From Monilinia fructicola (lineage: Eukaryota; Ascomycota; Leotiomycetes; Helotiales; Sclerotiniaceae), in contig VICG01000003.1 in assembly GCA_008692225.1 (NCBI GenBank), forward strand, positions 985,501 through 1,049,500: a DNA stretch of 64,000 nucleotides, read 5' to 3'. The translations under genes and the position numbers were made by a program. The notes beneath the pieces are model-generated. The model had not been told where the DNA came from and made no database searches. It saw only the letters and a list, made by a program, of their open reading frames with translations. Each line of letters begins with the position of its first letter. Position 1 is the stretch's first letter. This document shows positions 12,700-23,640 of this stretch, piece after piece.

Positions 12700-12765
12700 C
12701 TAACACAAGCAATCCCTAACCTAACCCAACCCTAACCCACCCAACCCCAACCCTAACACAACCCA
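12700..12765. repeat. Degenerate telomere-like C-rich tract
   Basis: CCCTAAC words recur with variants (CCTAACCTAACCCAACCC, CCAACCCTAACACAACCC). The fungal telomere unit is TTAGGG/CCCTAA, so this resembles an imperfect interstitial telomeric tract. It could also be chance within a C-rich region. Confidence 0.35.
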
Positions 12766-12793
12766 GCCCGAAGCCAAGCCAAGCCATCCCCAA

Positions 12794-12896
12794 CACAAGC
12801 CACCCCTACCAAACCCACCCATCAAAAGACAAGCTACATCCCCACACAAGCCACCCCTACCAAACCCACCCATCAAAAGACAAGCTACATCCCCCA
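12794..12896. repeat. Tandem duplication, 51-bp unit, two copies
   Basis: The block from CACAAGCCACCCCTACC through CAAGCTACATCCCC occurs twice in direct tandem, with an offset of 51 bp and near-perfect identity. No gene is involved. Confidence 0.9.
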
Positions 12897-13122
12897 CCCC
12901 ACCGCGTCCCCGGCCCCCTCCCCCAAACCCAACAGAAAAGTATACAAGCGACACGAGTGACAAGCGACAAGACAAAGGGAAGGAGGGCCGAAGAGACAGA
13001 GCAAGATAAGGAAAAGAGATGGCCGGAAGGTAACCTTAAGCGTAGATCCCAATCTAAATTTGACAATTCCCCACCCATACCCCCTACCCCCTACCCAGAT
13101 CTCGCCCGTCTATCCCTCCAGA

Positions 13123-13182
13123 GGCCAAAGCCAAAGCCAAAGCCAAAGCTAAAGTCAAAGTCAACCCCCCCCCCCCCCCCCC
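13123..13182. repeat. AAAGCC hexamer run followed by an 18-base C homopolymer
   Basis: About six AAAGCC/AAAGTC units lead into 18 consecutive C at 13165-13182. Homopolymers of this length are hard to sequence, so the true length is uncertain. Confidence 0.9.
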
Positions 13183-13274
13183 ACGATCGTCAGCCTGACA
13201 GGAGAGAAAAACATCACGAGCTCATGACCAGACGAGCGACAACCAAATCTCCAATCTCGAAATAAGAGTAAAAG

Positions 13275-13930
13275 TATGTAGTAGGCGAGAAAGAAAGATG
13301 GAAAGGGAAGGAGGGAGGGGAGGGGGAGGGAGAAGGAGGGGAAAAGAGGAAAAGAGGAAGGTGAAGAGAGGAGGGAGGCAAAGGGAAGAGGAAGGTGAAG
13401 AGAAGAGGGAGCGTAGATCACAATCTACACTTTGTACTCCCCTGCCCATCCAAATCCCTTCCCACGTTCCCAAATCCCCATCTCCCTATACTCCTTACCC
13501 TGCCCTTTCCCCTATCCCTTGATTTCTGTTTCCTTCTCCATCACCATCACCATCTTTATCTCCATCTCCATTTCTGTTTCCATTTTCACCTTCACCTTCA
13601 CCTTCACCTCCACCTTCAATCCCATCGCCCTCCCCCTTTTTCCTCATCTCCTTATCCCCATCTCCTCGCCCCCCACTCCCCATACCAATATCCAAATCTC
13701 TCAAACTCCCCTTTCGCATCTCCATCTCCATCTCCATCTCCATCTCCATTCTCATCCTCTTCCCTCCTCCCTCCTTCCTCTCCCCCCAACAACCCACCAA
13801 CCCACCCAAAAAACAAAACAACCCAGCCCAACCACACAACCACAACCACAACCAGAACCCCAAATATCAAAACCTTCCTAATACCTAACCCACCTAATTC
13901 CCTAATTCCCTAACCCCTCCCCTCCACCTT
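13275..13930. repeat. Purine tract switching to a pyrimidine tract
   Basis: 13275-13410 is almost all A/G on the + strand (GAGGGAGGGGAGGGGGAGGG-like). 13430-13930 is C/T-rich with hexamer runs such as CTCCAT (13725-13755) and TTCACC (13586-13612). The long ORFs here are artefacts of the repeats. Confidence 0.85.
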
Positions 13931-13992
13931 CCCTTCCCCTTCCCCTTCCATCAACTCTCCTGCTTCAATTCACAAAGCGAGTTAAGTATTAA

Positions 13993-14120
13993 CATCAGCA
14001 CCAACCAGCACTAGCATTAGCACTAGCACCAACCAGCACCAACCAGCACCAACCAGCACTAGCACCAACCAGCACCAACCAGCACCAGTACCAACCAGCA
14101 CCAGCACCAACCAGCCCTAG
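13993..14120. repeat. Minisatellite of ACCAACCAGCACTAGC-like units
   Basis: Interleaved CACCAACCAG and CACTAG/CACCAG words repeat for about 125 bp. Next to it are GTGACAAA units (14158-14182) and GATGGAAA units (14245-14300). Confidence 0.9.
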
Positions 14121-14552
14121 TATTACTCACCAGTCTTGCACGTTTGATACAGGTAAAAAGTGACAAAGTGACAAAGTGACAAAGAGGTAAAGAGGTAGGT
14201 AGACAGACAATCCTCCATATATCCCCCACGGGAGAAAAGGTGGAAAGATGGAAAGATGGAAAAACAGAGAGATGAAAAGGTGGAAACAATAGAGAGATGG
14301 AACGATGAAAATGGAAAGAGGGAGGGAAGAAGAGAAAAGTTGGAGAGAGGGAGGGAAGAAGAGAAAAGAGGAGAGAAATGAATAGCACCCGCTTGATCCC
14401 AAGAAAGTCTTTGTGTGGGGTGATGGAATCGGGGCTAGGTATCTCGCAGCGAATGAGTCAAACATCTCGAATGAATCAAGTGAGGAGCAGCAGTAAGTGT
14501 ATGTATGGAGTTGAAAATTGTAATTTCGTTTCTATGGATTCATATATCCAGC

Positions 14553-14630
14553 CAGCCAGCCAGCCAGCCATCCAGCCATCCATCCATCCATCCATCCACT
14601 CCAGTTCATCCATCCACTCCAGTTCATCTA
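14553..14630. repeat. Tetranucleotide run (CCAG then CCAT)
   Basis: Five CCAG units grade into CCAT units, followed by two copies of CATCCACTCCAGTT. It is the first of three separate CCAT arrays in the window (also 17179-17212 and 23385-23448). Confidence 0.95.
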
Positions 14631-14904
14631 GCACATGTCATTTCGATTTTCTCATAGCGAAAGAAGAAGACATCCCTCAATGCCTATGCACCAAAAGGAA
14701 CTTCACCATTCACCATTCACCACCCCCACCCCATCATACCAGCCAGCATACATTCATCGATTCATCCACAGCCATCCCCATCCATCACCCACACACCCAA
14801 AATTCATATAACCATGATCGAGTATTGCGCGTGCCCAAGCTAAGCAAAAGAACAAGGCAAAAACGCCCCCATACCAAACACCAAGTCCAAGTCTCAAGCC
14901 TCCC

Positions 14905-15835
14905 CTATCTCCCATTCATCTCCTCATCCTCATCTACATCAATATCCTCCGGGTGACCCAACAACCCCGCAACGTTCGCCATGTCATAATGTTTTCGTCT
15001 CATGGCCTCAAACCTCTCATGTTTTGCACGCTCCTCCGGCGTCATCCCCAAGACATCCGCATCCGCATCTGTTCCCTCCCAGCCACGTGAACCTTCTTCT
15101 CGTCCCCGTCCACCATCTCCCTCTCCGGAACCGCTTCTTCCGGCTCCCCCAGACTCAACCCGGGAATCTCATCATCCTTCGCACCCCGCGAGCGAGGTGA
15201 ACGAATGTTGGACCCGTGCACTTTATCCAATTCATCCACGACAATCTCGCCCGCATCAAGGGTTCGCAATTCATCCTCATCTTCGGCGCGGATCGTAATG
15301 TTTAGCATAGGGAGTTTTGGGCTCGTTGATCTTCATCGTGCTGCTCTTTTCTTGCTCGGTTAGATAGAGGTTGGCTTCGTCCCATTGGAGACGCATGTTA
15401 TTGTTGTCGTCATCGCGATGAGCGGAACCCGATGACTGACGACGGATTGGTCGACCGCCAGAGGAAGAACGTCGATGTCCGGCGTTTTGGAGAGTATTTT
15501 GGAGAGTGACGTCTTTGTCCGAGATGCCGGTGGGTGGGAAGGAAGAGACGGCGATGTGTTTTGGGAGAAATATGAGGAGGTGGGGAAGTAGTGATGGGTT
15601 GTTGAGAGGGGGGTGATCGGTGGAAGGAGTTTTTTGAGGATGCCTTGAGTTTATTTGTTAGTCAAGTTGTTGTTGTTGTTGTTGTTGCTGCTGCTGCCGT
15701 TGTTTTGGTGAGAGGGTAGAATAGCGGGGTAAATTTGCAAGAAAATAGATATTAGCTACCTTTTGGACGCTTTGCAGTAGGACTTGGAGGACTATGAAGA
15801 ACTGGTGATTCCGAAGTAGACATGGTGGTAGTCAT
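14905..15835 (-). CDS. Protein phosphatase inhibitor 2 (Glc8/IPP-2) homologue, frame-disrupted
   Basis: Exon 1 is 15835-15760 ([14 protein letters not shown]...KRPKG). The second exon starts at 15643 after a ~116-nt intron that contains a CAG/CAA repeat. Conserved inhibitor-2 blocks appear in order: KGILKN, which contacts PP1; [24 protein letters not shown] with the Thr phosphorylated by GSK-3-type kinases; [18 protein letters not shown]; and [20 protein letters not shown] near the end. The family regulates PP1 (Glc7) in cytosol and nucleus. These blocks lie in different frames: one extra base is needed in A6 (15630-15635), one near 15555-15565, one at 15284-15290, and a one-base loss or two-base gain near 15130-15145. 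The strong conservation on both sides of each break argues for sequence error, but a pseudogene is possible. Identity is secure; intactness is not. Confidence 0.78.
15655..15695. repeat. Trinucleotide run (TTG/CTG) inside the inhibitor-2 intron
   Basis: Successive TTG and CTG triplets form a run that reads CAG/CAA in the sense of the minus-strand gene. It lies within the gene's only visible intron, so it does not encode glutamines. Confidence 0.85.
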
Positions 15836-16504
15836 TTTAAAAGCAAAAAGTGATTTAAGTAATTTTGAATTCTGTGTGTTGGATTGTGTTTTGTTGGACT
15901 GTGTTGTTGTATTTTGTTGTATGGTGTGTAGAAGTAGAAGAAAAAGAAAAAGATGACGAAGAGGAGCTGAAGGTAATCTTGGAAGAGCAAGAAGAAGAGG
16001 AGAAAGAGATTGTTGTTCAAGGCGGAAAGATCTTTCCGTTTATTCGTTGTTCTTCTTCTTAAGGTTCTTGTTGTTGTTCTTCCTCTTATTGTTCTTCTTG
16101 TTGCCACCCGTTTCTTTTCTTTTGAAGATGATTTTCGTGAGGTTTGAAGTAATTGATTGTACTTGCACTGTACTAGATACTCGAGTAGATTAAATTGATG
16201 CGATATGGTTTCTTTCCGAAAACTTTCTTTTTAACTTTCAAGGGTATCTTTGGTGTCAGATGGCGACAGTCCGTGGGATGGGGAGATGGGGAGATGGTGA
16301 GATGGTGAGATGGATGATAAGACTCGAGATGATATGATGATATTGTAAAATAGCAGGTAGTTTGGAAAAGACTAGCTGATCAAACCGTTTATGAAGAGAA
16401 TTTCATTATCATGAGAAAAATGTTCGTATGACGATCAAAAAGGATGAGCAGCTAAGGGGAGGGGGGATGAAGATTCTTATACTCGAGTATCATAAAATAA
16501 GAAA

Positions 16505-16546
16505 GCGATGCGATGCGATGCGATGCGATGGGATGGGATGGGATGG
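16505..16546. repeat. Pentanucleotide run (GCGAT then GGGAT)
   Basis: About five GCGAT units pass into about four GGGAT units. The same GCGAT unit forms another array 7 kb away at 23573-23604. Confidence 0.95.
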
Positions 16547-16627
16547 ATGACTGAAGCTGGATGAATTTGCGTTAATACCAATTTGGCAAGGTAAGTGAGA
16601 TAGAACTAGACAGGATACGGATGAGAC

Positions 16628-16698
16628 GTGAATGTGAATGTGAATGTGAATGTGAATGTGAATGCGAATATGAATGTGAATGTGGATGAATGTGAATC
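16628..16698. repeat. Hexanucleotide run (GTGAAT)
   Basis: About eleven GTGAAT units with GCGAAT and ATGAAT variants. A CT-rich microsatellite region follows at about 16770-16925. Confidence 0.95.
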
Positions 16699-17092
16699 CA
16701 TATGGATACGTGAATAATAATGTGTGAATAACCTTGGAAGTTTCTACCATTGCCATTGTCTCTGGCCACCCCCCTCCCCCCTTCTCTCTCTCCCCCTCTC
16801 TCTCTCCCCCTCTCCCTCTTGTTTGTTTCTGTCTCTACTCTCTCTACTGAGTCTACTCTGTACTAGTATCTCTGCCTTTATCTCCGCCTCTCTCTCTGCC
16901 TCTCTCTCTGCCTCTCTCCCCCGTGTTGTTTCCAAGGTTGTTTCTGTCATTCTTCCCTCCCCAGAAAAAAAAGCAGGGGTTAATTTATTGAGTACATTAG
17001 TTTCCCAGACAAAACATGTGGCTCCGAAGCTAAAGGAAGCTTTCGGGCTGAAGGTTCAAGTTAGTACGTAGTAAGTAGTAAGTAAGTCGTAT

Positions 17093-17212
17093 TGTAGTTT
17101 GTATGTATGTATGTATGATATGTATGATGCTACAGTAGTATGTATGTGTGTATGTATGTATGCATGTGTGCATTGTATATCCATCCATCCATCCATCCAT
17201 CCATCCATCCAT
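17093..17212. repeat. TATG repeats and a CCAT array
   Basis: TATG/TGTA units at about 17097-17165 are followed by eight or more CCAT units at 17179-17212. Confidence 0.95.
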
Positions 17213-17548
17213 GTATGATATGTAACCTAGTACATCTGTCTAATATCAATCTATCTAGTTCGTTGTATATGATACAGTAGTGTGATGATTGAAGATCGGA
17301 TATGTCTTCCTCAATCTTCACTTTTTGATATCCTCCGGAGTCCGTATATACCTAGTATACGTATCCAGAAATGGGGAATGTGAAGGGAGGAAGGAAGTAA
17401 AGTCTCTCTGACATATAGCTTTGAGTAGTTTGCGCCGCGTCGCGTTGTGTTGTGCTGTATTGCATTGCATCTAATGATCTGTCTAATCCATCAGGTTACA
17501 TGCAAGTAGATCGGTTAGAGAGATAGAGAGATACGAGTACTAGGTGCG

Positions 17549-17862
17549 GAGTAGATATTGAGTAGATATTGAGTAGATATTGAGTAGATATTGAGTAGAT
17601 ATTGAGTAGATATTGAGTAGATATTGTTAAGTAGATGTTAAGTAGATGTTAAATAGATATTAAGTAGATATTGAATAGATATTGAGTAGATGTTGAATAG
17701 ATGTTAAATAGCTTTAAAGATGTTAAATAGATGTTAAATAGATATTAAATAGATATTAAGTAGATATTAAGTAGATATTAAGTAGATATTAAATAGATAT
17801 TGAGTAGATATTAAATAGATATTGAGTAGATATTAAGTAGATATTAAGTAGATATTGAATAT
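17549..17862. repeat. 11-bp minisatellite (GTAGATATTGA and variants), about 28 units
   Basis: The array starts with seven near-identical GTAGATATTGA units and continues with variants carrying ATT/GTT, GAG/AAG/AAA and TAG/TAA exchanges, ending in GAATATATACGG. The variants are arranged in blocks, so unit types have been amplified locally. No gene overlaps it. Confidence 0.95.
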
Positions 17863-18061
17863 ATACGGAGTATATACAGAGTACATAGCTTGACTTGTTA
17901 CTTTCTATCAAATTGATTATACTGCAATTCCTTCCTACTCTGCAATATCCAAACATCCATTCTCTCATTGAGACAATTCCCAGTCTCTCGCTCTTTCTTT
18001 GTTTGATATCATCCATCCCATTCTACCCTCAGCGGTAATCATGGATCAGATAGATAAATTG

Positions 18062-18234
18062 TTTAATGGCTTAATGGCTTAATGGCTTAGATTTACCTAG
18101 GCATACACATACAACAAGAAGTCATGTTTTCATTTCTTTGTTTGAATCATCTCATGACTAATTTATTACTCATTCATTACTCATTGCTCATTGCTCATTG
18201 CTCATTGCTCATTGCTCATTGCTCATCGCTCATT
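18062..18234. repeat. TTAATGGC (three units) and TTGCTCA (about seven units) repeats
   Basis: Three 8-bp units lie at about 18062-18088 and a 7-bp TTGCTCA array at about 18183-18234. They are separated by roughly 95 bp of unique sequence. Confidence 0.9.
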
Positions 18235-19184
18235 CTCTTCTACTCGTATTCATTCTACTTTCAATTCTTTCTTATTAGTATGACAGACATTCTTCTTCTT
18301 ATTTCATTAAGCATACCGCGGCAACGTCCTTATAACTGTCATGATGTTCAAAGAAGTATAACGTCATCTTGCAGCAGATCATTTGGGAATTCTTTTCATT
18401 GGGCATCATTCGACTTCATCAATTGATAATAATAAGGTCACCATAGGGAATAAAAATGGATATTGGGATAAGTCTTTTGCCAAATCCCTAGGTAGTATCT
18501 ATTAGATCTACTCGACTCGACTCGCTCTGCTCTACTCTACTCTACTCCGTACTCCCCCTCTCCTCTCCTATCCTCCCTCTCCTCCTCTCTACTTGACTTC
18601 ATATGAATAAGGCTCATGGGTAAAGTGCTTAGGACGGCCCTACTTCATACCTAGTAAGCAATGGAGCTATCATCCATGTACATTGTACAGAGAGTGCTCG
18701 ACTACCCGACACGACTTACTTACCTGGTATTAGTCGCCGTCGTAGCTTCCTTCTACTTAGTTGTTGAAGCGGGGTCTTTCTTTGTTAGTATCGGTCACCT
18801 TATTCGTATCGATTGGTATTGGCATCATGGTATTGTGACTTTCACGTCACATTCTTCATATGAAAGCTCCTCCTTGATCACGATTCCATTTGCGTTATTT
18901 TGAAATATATCATCTGATTGGTTGATACGAATTTGATTAGTTCTGTTGATTCATTCTACCCAGGTATATCCTAGGTAGTTTTTAACCATCCATGGGTATA
19001 TGGAAAAACACCTGATTATGATTATTAAAATAGGAAATATTGGTACTACCTAGGAGTAGGAAGAAAAGAAATTTCCAAGGTTGTATCTCTTTGCTCCCAT
19101 ATCGCTTTCTAACCTACAACATCCAGTTCGACAAGACAACACTCCAATTAAAAGAACCACCAGACACCTCCCTCTTCTTTCACA

Positions 19185-19400
19185 CACCCTCTCTCTCACA
19201 CACCCTCTCTCTCTCACACACCTCTCTCTCACCTCTCTCTCTCTCACACACACTCTCACCTCTCACCCTCTCTCTCACATACACCCCTCTCTCTCACACA
19301 CTCCTCTCTCTCACACACCTCTCTCTCTCACACACCTCTCTCTCTCTCACACCACCTCTCTCTCTCTCTCACTCACACTCTCTCACACACACACCCACAC
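19185..19400. repeat. CTCTCT/CACACA pyrimidine-rich microsatellite, about 215 bp
   Basis: Alternating CTCTCTCT and CACACAC blocks run almost uninterrupted. The + strand is nearly free of G. It lies just downstream of the end of the membrane-protein gene. Confidence 0.95.
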
Positions 19401-19582
19401 AGTTTCTATTCTCCTACGTAAGTAAGTACTCGTATACTGAATCACATCTTCCCTCTATCGTCAACTACCAAGGTGACCAACAATTTCCAACTTTTCAACG
19501 TCTTTATAGTACTTAGTAAGTACCTATTCATCTCATTCGTTGAAACAAGGCCATCTTTCATCTCACTTCGATTTCACTCACC

Positions 19583-22353
19583 TCAATCATCCCACAAATG
19601 TCCCATTCCTGTCGATACCTCTCCTAAACTCAATCTTCTCAATGGTCTCGCCTTCGTATATTCAATCTTGATCGCATCCAACAATTGTGTAGAATCACGA
19701 TCATTCCTCGGTACCCCGGCATTTGATCTCCCAAATAGTTTCCGTTTGAATGGTCTATCTCGGGGTCCACGAGGGACAGGTATGTAGAGAGTTTCAGGTT
19801 CGTCTTCTGGAGCTTTTTCGGCTGAGTTTGGTTTGGGTTTTTCTACTGGCTTTGCTTTGTCGGTGACCTTTACTTTCGGTCTCAATTTTAGAGGTCGGAC
19901 ACCTTGCGGCTTCTTCCGCAAGATGCTCTCTTCCTCTTGGTTCTTGTCGGGGTCGGAAGGGCTACTGTCGATAAATGCACCAGGGATCCTGATCTCACGG
20001 CTAGTCGGCCGTTCTTTGGGCGTCTCATGTTTGGCCTGATTGAGAAAAGCACCTGGTACCTTGATTTCTGCACTTTTCTTTTTGATAACAATCGCTATAT
20101 TCGTTGACTTGGTTGGTGTCTGCGTTCGGTTTTCAGGCGTTTTCTTTGGTTTGAGAGGAGCCTGCTTTGGGATTGTTGGCGGTTTCGCAGGCTGTTTATT
20201 CTCGACAAGACCTTTTGATATATATGGGAGTTTATCCCTTATACCCCCCGATGATTTCTCTATCTGTTTGGTCGCGACAGGCCCTCTTGATATATTTGGG
20301 AATATGTCCCTTATATTCGCAGATGATCTTTCCATCTCAAAACTCCCCCCTCTAATGGGTAAAGAATCCTTCCAAGACTTTAGCGCCGGTCTGGCCTCAG
20401 ACTTTTTGGCCTCTAGAGTTGGCTTTTCTGCCTTTTTTGGTTTGATTGGGCCAGCTTCTTTAGTAGTAGGTACAGGTTTTCGTTCAATCTCAAAACTGCC
20501 ACCTCTAACTGGAAGAGAATCCTTCCAAGATTTAGGCTGTTTAGTAAGTTTCGTTTCAACTGGTTTTCTCCTAAGTGGAGTGACATGTTTAGGAGGTAGT
20601 GGTAACTGCTCTATTGCAGGTGGTGTTGTTGGCATTCTTGTTGGAGGAGGCGGTATAGATGGTCTTCTTACCATCATTTCGTTAAGAACCGCTATCGGCA
20701 AGGGTTGTGTGATGGGAGGTTTTCTCGGAGAAATTCGATCAAGTGATGAAGGAACAGTAGTTGGAACAAGTGCCACATCAGGTTTGATGGCTACGTCTGG
20801 AGAATCGGCAGTTCTAATCTCTTTAGCATGATTCAAACATGGGTATGATTGGTACAAACCTCATTGTAGATAGCGGTGATCTCATTGCAACGTCAATGAT
20901 ACTACTACTCGGCGTCACATTCCTCGGCCTTGCCATTCTCTGCGAAACAACAGAATTAGTTGGCTGTTTATTCGACGGTGCGTTTTCGCAGCTAGCACAG
21001 TTCGCGCATTCAGAACTAGAGTTTGATCCCATAGAAATCGCCGAATCAGAATGTATCATGCACTTCTTGTTCTCCTCCGTGCCAGTATTCATAAGATACG
21101 ACCAACTAATTCCCCAACCTCTACTTTTCGATTTCACTCTTGACAATGCAGGTATAGGAAGCAAAGGGGTAACTGGTTTCTCTTCTGGAAATTCTCCTGG
21201 CATAGAAGTCATCGAAGTCTGCGACTCAGACTTCTGCAACGTCGATTCTATTACTCCTTTCGGTACCGGCTTCCTCTTAGTATTCACCTCACTTTTTATT
21301 TTTCGCATTCGCTATAGCAAGTGATTGATTCTTCTCCCACTCTTCTTTCTCATTGCCCATAAATAGGTAATCGTCATGCAGTGAAGCGATCGAATCATTC
21401 GATTGCGAAGGACTCACAAACTGCGATTGTGATTGCAGGATATTTGCCGCAGAAGGATTGAGAGAGGTGAGATTGCTATCTACCAAATCATCCCCAAAGG
21501 AACTCACTCTGCAATTCACTGTACCAGGGAGAATGGTGCTGCTTCTGGGAAGTTGAAATGGGTATTGACAGGCTTCTAGGGCGGTTAGGATGATACCTAT
21601 TGCGATACTATATGCACAAAAGTTATATTAGCACTATCCCCTCTTCTCCTTTCTCTCGAGTGCCTTCTTTCATCTCACATTCATCACATGACACAAAAGG
21701 GGAAAAGAAGCACCCACAACCCAAAACCCGAAATTACAATCCCTCCAATCTGCATCCCACAGTCCCTCGATCCTCGCAAACAAAGTTTCGGCTTGGAAAC
21801 AATAATACTACTGGTGATAATCGATACCATCCAACAAACAAAGCGTTATGCGCGCGACGATAAAGCTATATGCATGTAGCTTTAACTCGGGCGGTCGTAC
21901 GAATCCCACCGCTTCGTTTTTGATACTGGCGATGAAGTGGAGTATCAAGTATAAAAGTGAGAATGAGCACTGTCTCAATATTAGCCAACTCTTCTCTCCC
22001 TCCCCATCATCATCAACATAATCATCATCATTATATCTTCCCCTGTTTCCCCTAAAACAAACCCAACTCCTGAAACAAACCGCTCAAGTACAAAAGAAAA
22101 ACTAACCCCCACAATCAAAAATCCCGTCCCAACCCTCAACGCAATATCACGCGTATGCGAATTCCCACCCGTCCCCCTATGTCCAAAAAACTCCACCCCC
22201 AACACAATCCCCGCAACCACACAAAGCAACAACAAAAAGCACGTCGACAACACAATGAGCGGCGTTAGTATCCGCACCGTGAGCGAGGGCCGAAGCTCAA
22301 TAACGGGGATCTGCGCGCGCGGGAGCAAGAACGGGGTACGGCTTCTGGGGCAT
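19583..22353 (-). CDS. Multi-pass membrane protein with long disordered basic tail, frame-disrupted
   Basis: Best model: ATG at 22353 (MPQKPYPVLAPARA), exon 1 to 22107, exon 2 21969 to about 21721, exon 3 from 21607 to the stop at 19583. Hydrophobic segments suggest about four membrane spans (LTPLIVLSTCFLLLLCVVAG; VGTGFLIVGCSFSLLYLIL across a splice; SFIVARITLCLLDGID; GGIVISGFG spliced to IAIGIILTALEA). A tail of over 550 residues rich in Pro, Lys and Ser follows, with a small Cys cluster (SECANCASCENA) and duplicated motifs: SWKDSLPVRGGSFEIER and SWKDSLPIRGGSFEMER, two IRD..P.IS.G units, and VPGAFL/IPGAFI. The frame must shift by one base near 21811-21826, in A5 at 21293-21297, and near 20824-20840; a further shift at 22311-22322 is likely. 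I do not recognise the family. Location in a membrane is inferred from hydrophobicity only. Confidence 0.55.
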
Positions 22354-22809
22354 CTCGCCGAAGTGTGAAAGACCCCTCGGTTTATAGCGTGCAGATCGAT
22401 CGCTTGATTATGTGATGGCATGCAGGCGGGGAATGGGGGATTGGCGCAGCAACGCGTGGCGAGGTCAGGGTCATGGGCTGGCTGGGTGTAGGTAGGCACA
22501 TGGGCGAGTCCTATCTGTGGACAGAGAGAAAAGAGAGCAGACCATGGCATGGATCGACGATGGTCTCTTCTTCTAATACCCTTCCCCCATCTCCTGGCCG
22601 GCACCCACACAATCCTAAAACAGACCCCTCGTCCCAAAGACAAGCGCATCCTCATCTTTCCGCTCTGAGGGCAATCGTCACAGCAAAAGCCGGAAGCGGC
22701 AAAAAAAAAAAGAGTCGAAGAAAAAGTTGGGCGAAATTCGTGGGTTTGCATGGGGAAATACGGAGGCTGGGGCGGCTGTGAGATGTGTTTTGAGGGGAGT
22801 GGGGGCTGG

Positions 22810-22886
22810 GGTATGGTATGGTATGGTATGGTATGGTATGGTATGGTATGGTATGGTATGGTATGGTATGGTATGGTATGGTATGG
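22810..22886. repeat. Pentanucleotide array (GGTAT), about 15 units
   Basis: An uninterrupted GGTAT run, about 77 bp, ending in GGTGGTGTGGTGTGG. Because a five-base unit passes through all frames, it opens long false ORFs on both strands. Confidence 0.97.
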
Positions 22887-23206
22887 TGGTGTGGTGTGGT
22901 ATGGCATTGTTATGTTTTGTTGGCGGGTGGAAGGTTAATTCGATGATTCTCCAAATAGCTCCTAGACAGATGGGTGCGTACATTCCTGAAGATGGCGGGC
23001 GGGAGTTTTGGGGTTCCGCTTGGGGATTTGCGAGGCTCAGGCTAGCAGCTTGGCCTTGTTTACATTCTTGGGGGCTGAGGTAAGCGAGGGGGTGAGCGAG
23101 GGAGCAGGCATGTGAGGGTGTCGATTTGACCGCATATGATTTATTCGAATCGACTGATTACATCCGGTATTATATATGATATGAGATGAAATATCGAGAT
23201 CCATAC

Positions 23207-23235
23207 ATAGATAGATAGATAGATAGATAGATAGA
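23207..23235. repeat. Tetranucleotide array (ATAG), about seven units
   Basis: A perfect ATAG run flanked by CCATAC and ACCAAAAC. Confidence 0.95.
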
Positions 23236-23384
23236 CCAAAACATCATACGCATGCATCCCTTCCAAGCACTGGATACCAAAGCGCACGGCATAATTACGC
23301 GATTCGATGAGATAGATGATGCTGATGCTGATGATGATCATGAATCAGAAGAAGAAGAAGAAGAGATACGATATACGAACCTAC

Positions 23385-23448
23385 CATCCATCCATCCATC
23401 CATCCATCCATCCATCCATCCATCCATCCATCCATCCATCCATCCATC
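23385..23448. repeat. Tetranucleotide array (CCAT), about 16 units
   Basis: A perfect CCAT run of 64 bp, the longest of three in the window. Confidence 0.97.
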
Positions 23449-23470
23449 AACCTCACTCACCTCGTCACTA

Positions 23471-23640
23471 ACAGCACAGCACAGCACAGCACAGCACACG
23501 AAAAGTAAGAAGTTCCAAGTAGGCGCCGAAATATCAAGTATCTGGTAATTACTGCACTGGCACTGTCGTTAAGCGATGCGATGCGATGCGATGCGATGCG
23601 ATGCTAGGTTATTTATCATCATCATCATCATCATCATCAA
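23471..23640. repeat. ACAGC, GCGAT and TCA arrays
   Basis: ACAGC (about five units, 23471-23498), GCGAT (about six units, 23573-23604) and TCA (about eight units, 23615-23640) arrays follow one another within 170 bp. Confidence 0.95.

Larger units (their letters stand above)
7461..14904. other. Gene-free region, 7.4 kb
   Basis: No ORF here has a recognisable domain or believable splicing. Contents: ordinary unique DNA 7.5-9.0 kb, a 9-bp minisatellite at 9052-9105, an inverted-repeat element at 9315-9590, an AT-rich stretch near 9.9-10.1 kb followed by a purine-rich stretch, then C-rich and simple-repeat DNA from about 12.2 kb. Longer frames around 13.4-13.9 kb are translations of repeats. 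Confidence 0.55.
15836..19582. other. Gene-free, repeat-filled region, 3.7 kb
   Basis: The first ~250 bases are probably leader and promoter of the inhibitor-2 gene. The rest is dominated by simple repeats and minisatellites listed separately. No ORF has a recognisable domain; the longest (19040-19516) is a translation of a CT/CA repeat. Confidence 0.55.

Noticed and set aside
13161..13913. Ser/Pro-rich and Glu/Gly-rich ORFs
   Set aside because: Translations of the purine and pyrimidine tracts on opposite strands; no gene-like codon pattern.
20040..20831. 263-residue plus-strand ORF
   Set aside because: Antisense shadow of the membrane-protein tail, whose minus-strand frame has duplicated motifs and continuity with upstream exons.
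22678..23083. Long ORFs on both strands with PYHTI or WYGMV repeats
   Set aside because: They are frame-independent translations of the GGTAT array; no start context, splicing or domain supports them.
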